NCBI GenBank assembly: GCA_014534095.1
Contig: JACVSD010000002.1
Location: forward strand, 1-41,058
From: Nitrospiraceae bacterium
Lineage (GTDB): Bacteria; Nitrospirota; Nitrospiria; Nitrospirales; Nitrospiraceae
Direction: 5' to 3'
DNA: 41,058 nt
The notes under the pieces are model-generated. The model did not search any database, had not been told where the DNA came from, and was given only the letters and a program-made list of their open reading frames with translations. How positions within the stretch are numbered: the first letter of the stretch is position 1; every line of letters starts with the position of its first letter. Made by a program: the position numbers and the translations under genes. Positions 16,571 to 25,660 of the stretch are shown here, one piece after another.

Positions 16571-17626
16571 CTAGAGCGCGTTGAGGTGATCAATCAGCTG
16601 CCTGAGCCGGCTGGCGCTCCTCCGGTTGAAGCTGAAGACCAGTCGTGGGAGATCTTTGAGCCCCGGTTCATCGAGCTCTTCTTCCAGTGCTCCCTTGAGT
16701 TCGAATCGGCCTTCGGTCAGCAGGTCGCTGAATCGCTGCTGAATTTCATCCAGCTGTTCGGCGGAAAGGGAGGTTTTGAGGCGCATGGCCATTTGGCGGC
16801 CGACGAAGCGGATAGAATGGTACCGGCGATAGAATCCCAGGATGTCCTCCACGGCCGCTTCGGCGGAATCCACGATCTTGAACAGGCTCAGATCCTCTTC
16901 ACTAATGAGTTTCCGTTTCAGGAGCTGTTTATGTATGAAGGCGGCCCAGTCATCCCAGTAGTCGCAGCCCGGTGCCTGCAGGCAGATGATGGGCATCGGA
17001 TCGCTCTTGCCGGTTTGCGCTAGCGTGATGACTTCGAACCCCTCGTCGTGCGTGCCAAAGCCCCCTGGGAAGAGCGCGATGGCGTTCGCTTCCTTCTGAA
17101 ACATTAGTTTCCGGGTAAAGAAATATTTAAAGGTAATCAGCTTCGGGTCGTCCGCAATCGTGGCGTTCGGGCCTTGTTCAAAGGGCAGCATGATATTCAC
17201 GCCAAAACTATTGTCACGGCCCGCCCCTTCCTGGCAGGCCCGCATGATACCGTCGGCGCCGCCGGTAATCACCATGAACCCTCGTTGCACCACCGCTTCG
17301 GCGAACCGGTGAGCCAGCTGGTAATTGGGGTCGTCCGATGGAGTTCGTGCAGAACCAAAAATACTGACTTTGGGTCGATCGCGATAACCGCGGAATACGC
17401 CGAAGGCATGACGCAGCTCCTTGATGGCACGATTGACGATCTTCAAATCCAGCAGGTCGAGACGGGCGTCATGCAGCTTCAACAGTCCGGCGAGCAGTTC
17501 CTTGATCAGTCCGGCGTGCAGGTCGTCTTCCGGACTGTCTAGCAGCGCGTTGATCTGTTGGAGGGTGACATCTTTCGGGACCGGAGCGCGGAGCTTGGTG
17601 TGCTGAGATTTCGTCAAAGGGTTCAT
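16571..17626 (-). CDS. LOG-family Rossmann-fold protein
   Basis: This 351-residue protein belongs to the LOG (formerly 'lysine decarboxylase') family. The Rossmann core shows VSIFGSARTPSDDP (near 87-100), MVITGGADGIMRA, and the signature PGGFGTHDE at residues 187-195. In characterised members these residues bind nucleoside monophosphate and cleave its N-glycosidic bond, releasing base and ribose-5-phosphate. The protein is longer than the short LOG enzymes, with an extra 80-residue helical N-terminus and a C-terminal extension of about 90 residues. The ATG at 17626 is preceded by GCGAGGA. The function is probably nucleotide 5'-monophosphate phosphoribohydrolase, with substrate not assigned. 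Confidence 0.85.
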   Translation of the reverse strand: MNPLTKSQHTKLRAPVPKDVTLQQINALLDSPEDDLHAGLIKELLAGLLKLHDARLDLLDLKIVNRAIKELRHAFGVFRGYRDRPKVSIFGSARTPSDDPNYQLAHRFAEAVVQRGFMVITGGADGIMRACQEGAGRDNSFGVNIMLPFEQGPNATIADDPKLITFKYFFTRKLMFQKEANAIALFPGGFGTHDEGFEVITLAQTGKSDPMPIICLQAPGCDYWDDWAAFIHKQLLKRKLISEEDLSLFKIVDSAEAAVEDILGFYRRYHSIRFVGRQMAMRLKTSLSAEQLDEIQQRFSDLLTEGRFELKGALEEELDEPGLKDLPRLVFSFNRRSASRLRQLIDHLNAL

Positions 17627-17720
17627 GCCGGTGTCCTCGCTATGGGCGAAAAATGCGATAGGGCAAATTTTACCAATGGATCAACCGTTGGTCAAAGTCG
17701 TTTTGACACGCCGTGTCGGC

Positions 17721-18485
17721 TTAAGAGAGATCGGACGTCTTGGGGGCATTCTGAAGCACCCAAGCTTTGATGCGGGACTGATCGGATGGGGAGAGACGCG
17801 TAAATTGCACGTCAACAGCGGGTGGTGCCGACGCCGCTCTTGTTCCGCCCTGCTCATAGTCGGTGAGGATCGTTCCCTCGACGATCAGAGGGGAGTGTTG
17901 TTCGGGAAGCGAAAAGCTGACGATGACTTTGGTGCCGGGAAGCAGTAACGCGGGCGATTCCACCAGGGCGCCGATATGGCTTAACTCAATGATGACCGCC
18001 TGATGCGGCGCGCCATGACCGTCTTCGTCAGTGACCCGGATCGATGCCGGAAGATTCGTGCGGCAGCGTCTTGGTGAAAGCAGGAGATCGCGGGCGGTGA
18101 GGACTCCGACTGGTTGATCCAGCTTCGTCACAATCAAAATAGGTGAGCCGGTGGACATCATGAGGGTGGATGCGTCCTCCAGGGCACGATCGTATTCAAT
18201 GAATTGGACCGGCCGGGTCATGATGGCCCGTACTTCAATGTCGTCCGGTTCGAGGCCTTGGGCCACGACCTTTTTGACGATGTCGGTAGCGGTCATCAAT
18301 CCAAACCGCGACTCGGTATCCTTCACCAGGAGGCAGGGCATGGCTTCGCGTTCCAATAACGAGGCGGCTTCGGTGACCGATACGTCACCGGGAATCTGAA
18401 CCACACCGGGTGTCATCATGTGTGCGACCACAGTATTCGGATAATCCGGGATTCGTGGGTTGCGTTGATTTTTCTCGGTCAGCAT
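17721..18485 (-). CDS. CBS-pair protein with C-terminal PilZ-like domain
   Basis: This 254-residue protein combines two CBS motifs (residues 20-75 and 85-135, with FGLMTATDIV and VGVLTARDLL) and a PilZ-like beta-barrel (about 139-245). CBS pairs usually bind adenine nucleotides, and PilZ domains usually bind cyclic-di-GMP. The PilZ motifs are weak here. The expected RxxxR is only RRCR (139-142), and the D/NxSxxG motif reads ELSHIG with Glu instead of Asp/Asn, so cyclic-di-GMP binding is doubtful. The ATG at 18485 was chosen. Upstream TTG and GTG codons in frame are possible. It is divergent from the MNIO gene. Confidence 0.75.
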   Translation of the reverse strand: MLTEKNQRNPRIPDYPNTVVAHMMTPGVVQIPGDVSVTEAASLLEREAMPCLLVKDTESRFGLMTATDIVKKVVAQGLEPDDIEVRAIMTRPVQFIEYDRALEDASTLMMSTGSPILIVTKLDQPVGVLTARDLLLSPRRCRTNLPASIRVTDEDGHGAPHQAVIIELSHIGALVESPALLLPGTKVIVSFSLPEQHSPLIVEGTILTDYEQGGTRAASAPPAVDVQFTRLSPSDQSRIKAWVLQNAPKTSDLS

Positions 18486-18650
18486 CGAGCGGCGAGATCC
18501 TTGTCTACAGGGCGAGGAAGGCCCGGTCCGCACGATGTATGGCAAGTATAGCAGACCCTCGGAGCGCCTCGTGGTAGACGGATCGTCTTGTCATTCCATG
18601 CTTTCCGAGCATACACTGACCCCCGCTGTTCTGGCGATGACGCGAAAAGC

Positions 18651-20135
18651 ATGACGGCAGCCAGCGCCATACATACTGACTTTCTTGCACGTCTGCGGCG
18701 GGTGGGACGACACGGTCTCGGCCTTTCCGTCGATGTGTACTCTCCCGACGTGGGCGGCTTGCTCGAAGGGCTGCATGAGCAGGGCTTGCATCCGGAGTAT
18801 CTCGAGGTGTTCCGCGCCACTTCTCCGGCCTTGCGCGCTGTGCGGCACGCTATGGCGACCAGCCCTGTCACTTATCATGGCGAAGGCTTGTGGCTTACGC
18901 AACCGGGGGCAACCGAGGACGCGCTGTTCACGCAAGAAGTCATCGAAGTCGCGAGCCATCTTCAGATCTTGCAGAGCGCCTGGATGAACCACGAATGTGC
19001 CACCAAACACATCGCTGGCTATACGGTCGGAACGTACCTGCCGCCACTCTATACCGAGAGCAGCGCCGCCATTGTGGCCGAGAATGCCTGGTATGTGCAG
19101 AGTCTACTGGATCGGCATTGCCCCCTCGGCAAGGGCGGCTCTCCGTTAGTGCTTCTTGAACTGCCCCCGCTCACGTACTTTGTAGCAGGAACGATTCCGA
19201 TTCCAACTTTTTTCCGCCTTGTAAGCGAACAGACCTCTTGTGGTGTCGTGCTGGATGTCGGGCACTTATGGACCGTCTACCGGTATAGTGGCGCCTGGCG
19301 CACGGCGACCCTGAGGCAGTTCGTCGACGAGTTCCTGGCAGAGTTTCCTCTTGATCGCGTCATCGAGATCCATGTCGCCGGATTAGCCGTTCATGAATCC
19401 GGCGGGCAGACTGCATTGCAATCAGCGACCTGCGGGGACGCTGCCTTGCCGCTCTGGACGGATGGTCATGGGGCGCCGATTCCTTCCGTACTGTACGAGA
19501 TGCTCGATCAGATCCTGAGTGATCGGCGCCTAACTCATTTGAGGGGGCTCGCCTTAGAGGTGGACACCAAACCGGTTGCCATGATCGTGGAAGAGTTTCG
19601 CCGGTTTTACCGGCGCTACGAGCACTGCATGGCGGCGCCTGAAGATCAGAGCGGGCAGCTCACTGTGAGCCACGTCGGCGAGAGGGACCCGGTCCCACAG
19701 GCGACGAGAGACGTTGTTATAGCCGCCTACCGACGGTATGCCGGCGTCATTTCGGGAAGCGCTGAGCCGGCAGGGCCTGAATGGACCAGCCGTACGGCCT
19801 GTGACGAACATCTTGACCTGTACCGACAGGTCTATCTCCCGTATGAAATCCTGCAGTGGGGCGGTGAGCTCGGGACCATGTTTCCAGAGACCTGCCGCCG
19901 CCTGGCCGAGTGTGCCATTCCTTTGTCGAGTTTCCTGCCGTTCTGGTTTCGCGAACCGCGGCCCCTCTCGGCCGCCTATGATTTTTTCCTTCTCAAAATC
20001 GATGGATTTTTGCAGTTCGTTCATGAAGAAGCGCCGCAGTATGATGCGCTGGCACGACGTGAGGCCGAGGACCTTCGAGAGGCCTACCGATTCGCGAGCG
20101 TACCGGTCATACGAGCGCCGATCGGGTCACAATGA
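18651..20135 (+). CDS. MNIO-family (DUF692) metalloenzyme with C-terminal extension
   Basis: This 494-residue protein has an N-terminal TIM-barrel of the DUF692/multinuclear non-heme iron oxygenase group. Candidate metal ligands sit at each family position: His76 (TYHGEG), His114 (MNHEC), Glu170 (LLELPP), Asp202 and His205 (LDVGHL), His241 (EIHVAG), Asp271/His273 (WTDGHG) and Glu303 (ALEVD). Known members such as MbnB and TglH oxidatively modify cysteine or other residues in RiPP precursor peptides, usually with a partner protein. The last ~170 residues (about 325-494) lie outside that fold and match no family I recognise. The ATG at 18651 is used. A TTG 63 bases upstream is an alternative. 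The stop overlaps the Dus start. No precursor peptide is obvious nearby. Confidence 0.82.
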   Translation: MTAASAIHTDFLARLRRVGRHGLGLSVDVYSPDVGGLLEGLHEQGLHPEYLEVFRATSPALRAVRHAMATSPVTYHGEGLWLTQPGATEDALFTQEVIEVASHLQILQSAWMNHECATKHIAGYTVGTYLPPLYTESSAAIVAENAWYVQSLLDRHCPLGKGGSPLVLLELPPLTYFVAGTIPIPTFFRLVSEQTSCGVVLDVGHLWTVYRYSGAWRTATLRQFVDEFLAEFPLDRVIEIHVAGLAVHESGGQTALQSATCGDAALPLWTDGHGAPIPSVLYEMLDQILSDRRLTHLRGLALEVDTKPVAMIVEEFRRFYRRYEHCMAAPEDQSGQLTVSHVGERDPVPQATRDVVIAAYRRYAGVISGSAEPAGPEWTSRTACDEHLDLYRQVYLPYEILQWGGELGTMFPETCRRLAECAIPLSSFLPFWFREPRPLSAAYDFFLLKIDGFLQFVHEEAPQYDALARREAEDLREAYRFASVPVIRAPIGSQ

Positions 20136-21295
20136 ATTTCTGGCCTTTGCTCCCGCGTCCGATCATCGGTCTCTCCCCTATGGACGGCGTCACTGACGCC
20201 AGTTTCCGGGCCATCATTGCCAGGGAAGGGAAGCCCGACGTCAGCTTTACGGAGTTCACGCATGTGCATGATATCTGCCGAGGTCCTGAATTTTTGCTGG
20301 AGACGCTGATCTATAGTGAGATGGAACGTCCGATGGTCGCGCAGCTCTACGGGAAAGACCCGGACCTCTTCTACCAAGCGACGCATGCCGTCTGCGAGTT
20401 GGGGTTCGACGGGGTGGATATCAATATGGGCTGTCCGTCTAAGAGCGTGGCATCGTCAGGGTCCGGGGCCGGGTTGATTAAGACGCCTGAATTGGCTCGT
20501 GCGATTATTCAGGCCACCAGAAGAGGTCTCGAAGACTGGGCGGGTGGACAGACCTTGGAGCAGGTCGGATTCAAACCGTGTCGTATTGCGGCCCTTCATC
20601 GACTGAACGAGCGGCGAGGCGCAGCCGTTCCGGTTGCGCGGCGGCTGTTGCCGTTGTCAGTGAAAACGAGGTTGGGCTACGACACCGTGGCGGTGGAGCC
20701 ATGGGTGGAGCAGTTGTTACTGGAGCAGCCGGCCCTCATCTCGCTTCATGGGCGGACGTTACAGCAGATGTATCGAGGGGCTGCCGATTGGGAGGCCATC
20801 CGACGAGCCGCGGCCCTTGCCAGCGGCACAGGGACGTTGCTGTTGGGCAATGGCGACGTGCACAGCCTTGAGGAAGCGGGGCAGCGGGTACGAGAAACGG
20901 GTGTGGACGGCGTGTTAATCGGTCGAGCCGTTCTCGGCGCCCCCTGGCTTTTTGACGGCAAGGAACACGCGCGTGCATTGGCATGGCGCCAAGGAGACGA
21001 ATCGGGTGTGCGGTTGCCGATCTCACTCGATCGGCGGTTTGCGGTCTTATTGGAGCATGCCCGTCAGTTTCAGGGGCTCTTGGGACCACGTCAGTTTCAT
21101 CGCATGCGGAAGCATCTCGGTTGGTATTGCAAAGGCTTTCCTCATGCCGCCGCGCTTCGTGCCAGGATGTTTCGTGTGTCCTCGGTTGAAGAACTCGAAA
21201 GCGTCGTTGCCGCCTATCGACTGCAGGGGGTGGTGGACGGGACGTCGGCGGATTCAGTCGACGATCTGGACTCCTTGACCTCCCGATGCAGCTAG
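20132..21295 (+). CDS. dus: tRNA-dihydrouridine synthase
   Basis: This 387-residue FMN-dependent enzyme reduces uridine to dihydrouridine in the tRNA D-loop. It has the Dus N-terminal signature SPMDGVTDASFR, the FMN/substrate region MVAQLYGKDPDLF, and the catalytic Cys101 in DINMGCPSKSV. VKTRLGYD, SLHGRTLQQMYRGAADWEAI and a late phosphate-binding GNGDVHS/DGVLIGRAVLG follow. An insert of about 40 residues after the catalytic region (from GLEDWAGGQ to RRLLP) is larger than in DusA/B/C. The start ATG overlaps the MNIO stop, and the stop overlaps the Maf start by 10 bases. Confidence 0.92.
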   Translation: MNFWPLLPRPIIGLSPMDGVTDASFRAIIAREGKPDVSFTEFTHVHDICRGPEFLLETLIYSEMERPMVAQLYGKDPDLFYQATHAVCELGFDGVDINMGCPSKSVASSGSGAGLIKTPELARAIIQATRRGLEDWAGGQTLEQVGFKPCRIAALHRLNERRGAAVPVARRLLPLSVKTRLGYDTVAVEPWVEQLLLEQPALISLHGRTLQQMYRGAADWEAIRRAAALASGTGTLLLGNGDVHSLEEAGQRVRETGVDGVLIGRAVLGAPWLFDGKEHARALAWRQGDESGVRLPISLDRRFAVLLEHARQFQGLLGPRQFHRMRKHLGWYCKGFPHAAALRARMFRVSSVEELESVVAAYRLQGVVDGTSADSVDDLDSLTSRCS

Positions 21296-21951
21296 TGCTG
21301 GCCTCCACCTCGCCGCGCCGGCGAGAACTTCTGCAGTTATTAGGGGTTTCCTTCGTGGTCTGTGCGCCCGCCTTCGACGAAGATCCCATTGCAGGTGTCT
21401 CTCCTCGTGATCAGGCGGCTCGCTTTGCCGAAGAAAAGGCTTTGTCAGTGGCGAGGCACCGGTCGCAAGATGTGGTCCTGGGTAGCGACACGGTGATTGA
21501 ACTCGACGGCACTCTCCTGGGAAAGCCGGTCGATCTGGCGGAGGCACGGTCGATGTTAATGCGGTTGGCAGGGCGCACACATTACGTTCATACAGCCGTC
21601 GCGTGCTGTGGGCCGGGCAGCCACACGCGCCGCGTCGAGACGGCAACGGCAATCGTCGTCATGAAACCGGCGAACGAGCGGGACATCGACGCGTATCTCG
21701 ACACCACCGAATCGCTCGGCAAAGCCGGCGCCTATTCAATTCAGGGGCGAGGCGGCCTCTTCATTGACCATCTCGATGGAGATTTCACCACGGTCGTGGG
21801 CCTACCGCTGAAGGTCGTGGCTGGGTTGCTGACCGAGGCGGGACATCCGGTTCCATCCGACATTGATGCCTTGTATCAGCGAAGGCCATACCCGAATTGG
21901 AACCGCTTCCCCGGCCAGATTGCCAAAGAGGGGACCCTTCCCCTACAATGA
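21286..21951 (+). CDS. maf: Maf-family nucleotide pyrophosphatase
   Basis: This 221-residue Maf protein hydrolyses non-canonical or m7G/dTTP/UTP-type nucleoside triphosphates to monophosphates. Its N-terminal LVLASTSPRRRELL is diagnostic. SDTVIELDGTLLGKP, AGRTHYVHTAVA and KAGAYSIQGRGGLFIDHLDGDFTTVVGLPL are the expected substrate and metal segments. The ATG at 21286 lies inside the end of dus, giving tight coupling. Length is normal with a 15-residue C-terminal tail. The Maf subfamily, and so the preferred nucleotide, is not decided. Confidence 0.93.
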   Translation: MQLVLASTSPRRRELLQLLGVSFVVCAPAFDEDPIAGVSPRDQAARFAEEKALSVARHRSQDVVLGSDTVIELDGTLLGKPVDLAEARSMLMRLAGRTHYVHTAVACCGPGSHTRRVETATAIVVMKPANERDIDAYLDTTESLGKAGAYSIQGRGGLFIDHLDGDFTTVVGLPLKVVAGLLTEAGHPVPSDIDALYQRRPYPNWNRFPGQIAKEGTLPLQ

Positions 21952-21997
21952 ACTCATTAAACCGATAATTTATTCGTCTTCTTCGATGGAGGAAGTC

Positions 21998-22654
21998 ATG
22001 GTGTGTGAACGGAGCAAGCAAGCGGGTCTTGGAATCATCGTTATGATGGGCGTCCTGGCCATAGGAACCGGATCTGCGTTTGCCATTGACGTGAAACTGT
22101 CTCCGGAAGAAGCGCAAAAGGCCCTTGAAGCCGGCCGGGCTCCCATGGACAAAGCGAATTCGCCCGAGGATGTCAAAAAGGTGCTTCAGCAAGCGGCCTT
22201 GGTCACACGTGTGGGTGCGGATCCCGAAAAAGAACCATGCGGCACCAGCGCCGTCCTCCGCACGAAGCGCTATCGCTTGGAAGCGTTCGGCCGCCAGGAA
22301 GCCGCTGAATCGAAGAAGCAAAAGAGAGAAGTTCGGATGCCGGACGAATTCATCAGAAAAGTGGTCGACATGCCCAATATGGAGATAGAAGTCCAGCTCT
22401 GTGGCGACGACGAATACTTTGCCGAGGGAGCCCAGGTAGCCTTTCAGCAGGGCAGTAAGAATATCAAGCCGATCGACGTGAGCCCGGCCGAGCGCGGCCG
22501 CAAGAATGAAGGTAGCGGTCCTGCCTATCGCTCGCGTTTCACCGCCCGGTTTGCCTATGAGAGCTTTGATCCTATGGCCAAGACCAAGATCATTGTCTTC
22601 TTTCCCGACGGGAAGATGACCGAATTCGAAGCCGATTTTGCGAAGGTCCGGTAA
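21998..22654 (+). CDS. Exported protein of unknown function
   Basis: This 218-residue protein starts at an ATG preceded by a strong Shine-Dalgarno (GGAGGAAG). A signal peptide (LGIIVMMGVLAIGTGSAFA) predicts export. The mature part has a charged helical first third (SPEEAQKALEAGR), one Cys in EPCGTSA and one in VQLCGDDEYF, and a beta-rich end (TKIIVFFPDGKMTEFEADF). The two cysteines could form a disulfide. It follows maf by 46 bases and may share the transcript. I do not recognise a family. Confidence 0.75.
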   Translation: MVCERSKQAGLGIIVMMGVLAIGTGSAFAIDVKLSPEEAQKALEAGRAPMDKANSPEDVKKVLQQAALVTRVGADPEKEPCGTSAVLRTKRYRLEAFGRQEAAESKKQKREVRMPDEFIRKVVDMPNMEIEVQLCGDDEYFAEGAQVAFQQGSKNIKPIDVSPAERGRKNEGSGPAYRSRFTARFAYESFDPMAKTKIIVFFPDGKMTEFEADFAKVR

Positions 22655-22859
22655 GCCGTATTTCCGCTCAATGCTTCACCGCCCACATCGCAGTCGGCGG
22701 CTCCCTTACGGGATCGGTTCACCACGGTCCCTGGGTCCTTCGTTCGTGTAACCGCAGTATTGATCGGCTGCAGTCTAACAACGCCGGTCTGCACGATCCC
22801 CGCAAGACGCGATTTTTCCATCCATGGCCTGCAATAGTATTTTTAGAAACCGTTGCGTG

Positions 22860-24611
22860 CTAGATGACCTCCCGGACTTTGTCTTCCACCATGGTTTTTA
22901 TGATCTCCCAGCGGTCTTGCTGCCCTCGCGCCAGCGCTTTGGCAAAATTCCAGGCTTGCTCAGTGGTGACCTTGCCAGGAAGCGGCGGCTCGCTCGAATC
23001 GACGACGGCCTCGATCACGGCCGGGCCGGGATGTCGGAACGCCTCTCGCAGCACATTGGGAACGGACTGCGGATCGTCCATCATGTAGCCGCCCGCTCCG
23101 CAGGCTCGTGCAAACGCCGCGAAATCAATCGGCTGCAGTTGCACGCCATACTGGGGATTGCCTTCCATGGCGATTTGCTCCCACTTGATCATCCCGAGCA
23201 CGTCGTTCTTGACGATCACGATCTTGACCGGCAGCCGATACTTCACGATCGTGGCCAGTTCGCCCATCAGCATGGTAAAGCCCCCGTCTCCCGTAAAGCA
23301 GACGACCTGGCGTCCAGGGTGCGCCACCGCGGCCCCAATGGCGTACGGCAGACTGCAAGCCATGGTTGCCAGCGTGCCTGACACGGAAAACTCCATCGTG
23401 CCCCGGATCCGGATATGGCGAGCGGCCCAGGTTGTCACCGTTCCGGTGTCGCAGCAAATGATGGCATCGTCCGCCAGGACCTCATTGAGCCGATGGGCGA
23501 CGACTTGCGGTTTCAACGGTTTGTCGTTCCGGGTGCCGCGTTCCTCCATCAACTGATGCCAGCGTCGCATTCGGTCTTGGCTCCGAGTCAGAAACCCTCG
23601 ATCATGTTTCTGTTGGACGAGCGGGAGTAAGGCGCGGAGCACGTCCCAGCATTGACCGATGAGGCCGATGTCGACTGGGTAGCGTAGCCCGATACGGGCG
23701 GCATCGAGGTCGATCTGGATGGCCTTGGCTTGTCCCGGTGTTGGATAGAACTCCAGATAGGGAAAGCTGGTTCCGGCCAGGATGAGGGTGTCACATTCTT
23801 GAAGTGCTTCCTGCGAGGGCGCCGTTCCGAGCAGCCCGACACCGCCAGTGGTATACGGATGATCGTCCGGCACGACGGCCTTCCCAAGGAGCGGTTTGAT
23901 GATTGGAGCGCCCAACTTTTCCGCCAGGGCCACCACTTCGTCGCGTGCCGGAAGACACCCGCGGCCGGCCAGGATAACGATCTTCGACCCTTGGTTGATC
24001 AGGGCAGCAGCCTCCTGGATCTGGGTCTGTGGCGGCAGGGGCAGGGGGTCGGTGTAGAGATCGCCGCTGTGCCGTGCGACGTTGGCCTTGGATCGGAGTC
24101 CGTCGCCCGTCCACTCTTGGATATCCTTAGGGATGGTGAGGTGTGCGACGGTGCGCTTGGAGATGGCCGTTTTGATGGCTTCATCGACGACATTGCAGAC
24201 ATGTTCCGGGCCCATGACCCGTTCACTGTAGGCCGCGACGTCCATGAAGAGCCTGTCCAGATTCACGTCCTGCTGATAATGCGTGCCGATCAGGTCGTGA
24301 TACGTATGACCGGTGATGGCCAACACGGGTTGGCCATCGAACTTGGCATCGTACAGGCCGTTCAACAAGTGGATGCCACCAGGGCCCGAGGTCGCCAGAC
24401 ACACACCGAGGCGGCGGGTGAACTTGGCATAACCGCAGGCAGCCAATGCGGCGGCTTCCTCATGGCGCACCTGGATCAACTGAATTCGATCGCTGCGTGT
24501 GCGTAAAGCCTCATATATGCCATTGATTCCGTCGCCGGGAAGACTAAAAATCGTACGCACGCCCCAGTCAAGCAGCCGGTCCACGAGGATATCCGCTACA
24601 GTGTCTGCCAT
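22860..24611 (-). CDS. Pyruvate oxidase/dehydrogenase-like ThDP enzyme
   Basis: This 583-residue three-domain ThDP enzyme of the acetolactate synthase/PoxB group starts at an ATG following AAGGAG. The N-terminal PYR domain shows FSLPGDGINGIYEAL and the catalytic Glu51 in VRHEEAAALAA. The central domain has VILAGRGCLPARDEV. The C-terminal PP domain has the ThDP motif from GDGGFTMLMGELATI to the Asn of VKNDVLG. Length, domain order and IKWEQ fit pyruvate:quinone oxidoreductase-like proteins, which decarboxylate pyruvate to acetate, better than acetolactate synthase. No regulatory-subunit gene is beside it. The exact reaction remains inferred. Confidence 0.82.
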   Translation of the reverse strand: MADTVADILVDRLLDWGVRTIFSLPGDGINGIYEALRTRSDRIQLIQVRHEEAAALAACGYAKFTRRLGVCLATSGPGGIHLLNGLYDAKFDGQPVLAITGHTYHDLIGTHYQQDVNLDRLFMDVAAYSERVMGPEHVCNVVDEAIKTAISKRTVAHLTIPKDIQEWTGDGLRSKANVARHSGDLYTDPLPLPPQTQIQEAAALINQGSKIVILAGRGCLPARDEVVALAEKLGAPIIKPLLGKAVVPDDHPYTTGGVGLLGTAPSQEALQECDTLILAGTSFPYLEFYPTPGQAKAIQIDLDAARIGLRYPVDIGLIGQCWDVLRALLPLVQQKHDRGFLTRSQDRMRRWHQLMEERGTRNDKPLKPQVVAHRLNEVLADDAIICCDTGTVTTWAARHIRIRGTMEFSVSGTLATMACSLPYAIGAAVAHPGRQVVCFTGDGGFTMLMGELATIVKYRLPVKIVIVKNDVLGMIKWEQIAMEGNPQYGVQLQPIDFAAFARACGAGGYMMDDPQSVPNVLREAFRHPGPAVIEAVVDSSEPPLPGKVTTEQAWNFAKALARGQQDRWEIIKTMVEDKVREVI

Positions 24612-25120
24612 GGTGCTCCTTCGTTTTACGCACATGCACGCAAGGTGTGTTCCATGGCGTCCGAGCGGCTTTCGTCTGTTGTGGTTGTGATGCGACCACT
24701 GGACTGCGGCTGGTCCTCCCAAGCCGAATAGAACTATAAAGAATGGGCTGCGGTGGCTGTTCTGGAACTCCGCTTACGGACGGACGGGGAGAAGATCATA
24801 GCCACAGAATAGTCGTACGGCGATGACGGAGTGCGCTCCGCGATGTAAGGAGTCATGAAAGGCAATAGCAAGGCAATAGAAGGAGAGAGTTCTGGGAAAC
24901 CCTGTCCGCACGGGGACAACCGTTCCTCCTTGCTGGGCCTCGGGAGACCAAGCGAGAGTCTGTGGTCCGTTGGTCGTCCGAACGGCGGCGCTTGATGTAC
25001 GATCTCCGAACGGATCTCGACTCTTCTAGTATGAACATGAGCCGCTGATAAAGACCGGACACTCGTTCAGCATTGGGTTTTGTGGTTGTGGCATGATCTA
25101 CTAATGGCAAAGGAGGAGTG
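24612..25120. other. 509-base divergent intergenic region
   Basis: This is non-coding DNA between the reverse ThDP enzyme gene and the forward Gdx gene. Short hairpins are visible: TGTCC/GGACA around GCACGG at 24903-24918, and GATCT/GGATC around 25000-25016. A short direct repeat GGCAATAG occurs twice near 24862-24880. I looked for the guanidine riboswitch classes because a guanidinium exporter follows, and could not match their conserved blocks. Promoters for both genes must lie here, but I cannot place them with confidence. Confidence 0.45.
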
Positions 25121-25438
25121 ATGGCTTGGTGGTATCTCTTTGGCGCGGGACTTTTCGAGATCGTATGGGCCAGCAGTCTGAAATTCACGGAGGGATTCAC
25201 CCGACTATGGCCAACGCTGGGCACGGTTGCGGCCATGATCGCGAGTTTTGTCTTTCTAGCCGAGGCGTTGAAAACCATTCCGGTCGGCACAGGGTATGCG
25301 GTATGGACGGGCGTCGGCGCCGCTGGCACGGCGCTTGTTGGCATGCTGCTGTTTGGCGAGTCTCGTGATGCGTTTCGGCTGTTCTGCCTGATCGTCATCG
25401 TGGCCGGTGTGCTGGGGTTAAAGCTCGCGTCCGACTGA
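25121..25438 (+). CDS. gdx: Guanidinium exporter, SMR family
   Basis: This 105-residue four-TM small multidrug resistance protein of the SugE/Gdx subtype matches SugE along its whole length. It has Glu13 in FEIVWA (the proton and guanidinium site), SLKFTEGFTRLWPT, and the Gdx segment PVGTGYAVWTGVGAAGTALVG, ending in GLKLASD. Gdx proteins export guanidinium in exchange for protons as dual-topology homodimers, so a single gene is enough. The ATG at 25121 has AGGAGGAG directly upstream. The neighbouring genes do not concern guanidine. Confidence 0.92.
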   Translation: MAWWYLFGAGLFEIVWASSLKFTEGFTRLWPTLGTVAAMIASFVFLAEALKTIPVGTGYAVWTGVGAAGTALVGMLLFGESRDAFRLFCLIVIVAGVLGLKLASD

Positions 25439-25660
25439 CCACGACCGCCTACGGCTTCGATACTGAGCGTTGTCTCTTCGCCTGCCGCGCAGACGGGCAG
25501 TCGTTCAACCCTTTAAGGCCGAGGACGAGCCCATAAGGGTTCGCTGAGGCCGATCTAGGTCTCTCACTTGGGAGGGGCGCTGCTTTCTCACTGGACCAGG
25601 GGGATTTCGCCTTGTGTCGGACCATAGGTGCCGTTTAAGGTGCAGAAGGAGGTGTCGCGA

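Noticed and set aside
18546..22654. RiPP precursor peptide for the MNIO enzyme
   Set aside because: No short, Cys-containing ORF with a ribosome binding site was found beside the gene. The nearby exported 218-residue protein has two cysteines but nothing that marks it as a precursor.
24612..25120. Guanidine riboswitch upstream of the Gdx exporter
   Set aside because: A hairpin with ACGG in its loop (24903-24918) was considered as part of a guanidine-II element, but the stem register is wrong and no second ACGR hairpin is positioned beside it. The conserved blocks of class I were also not found.
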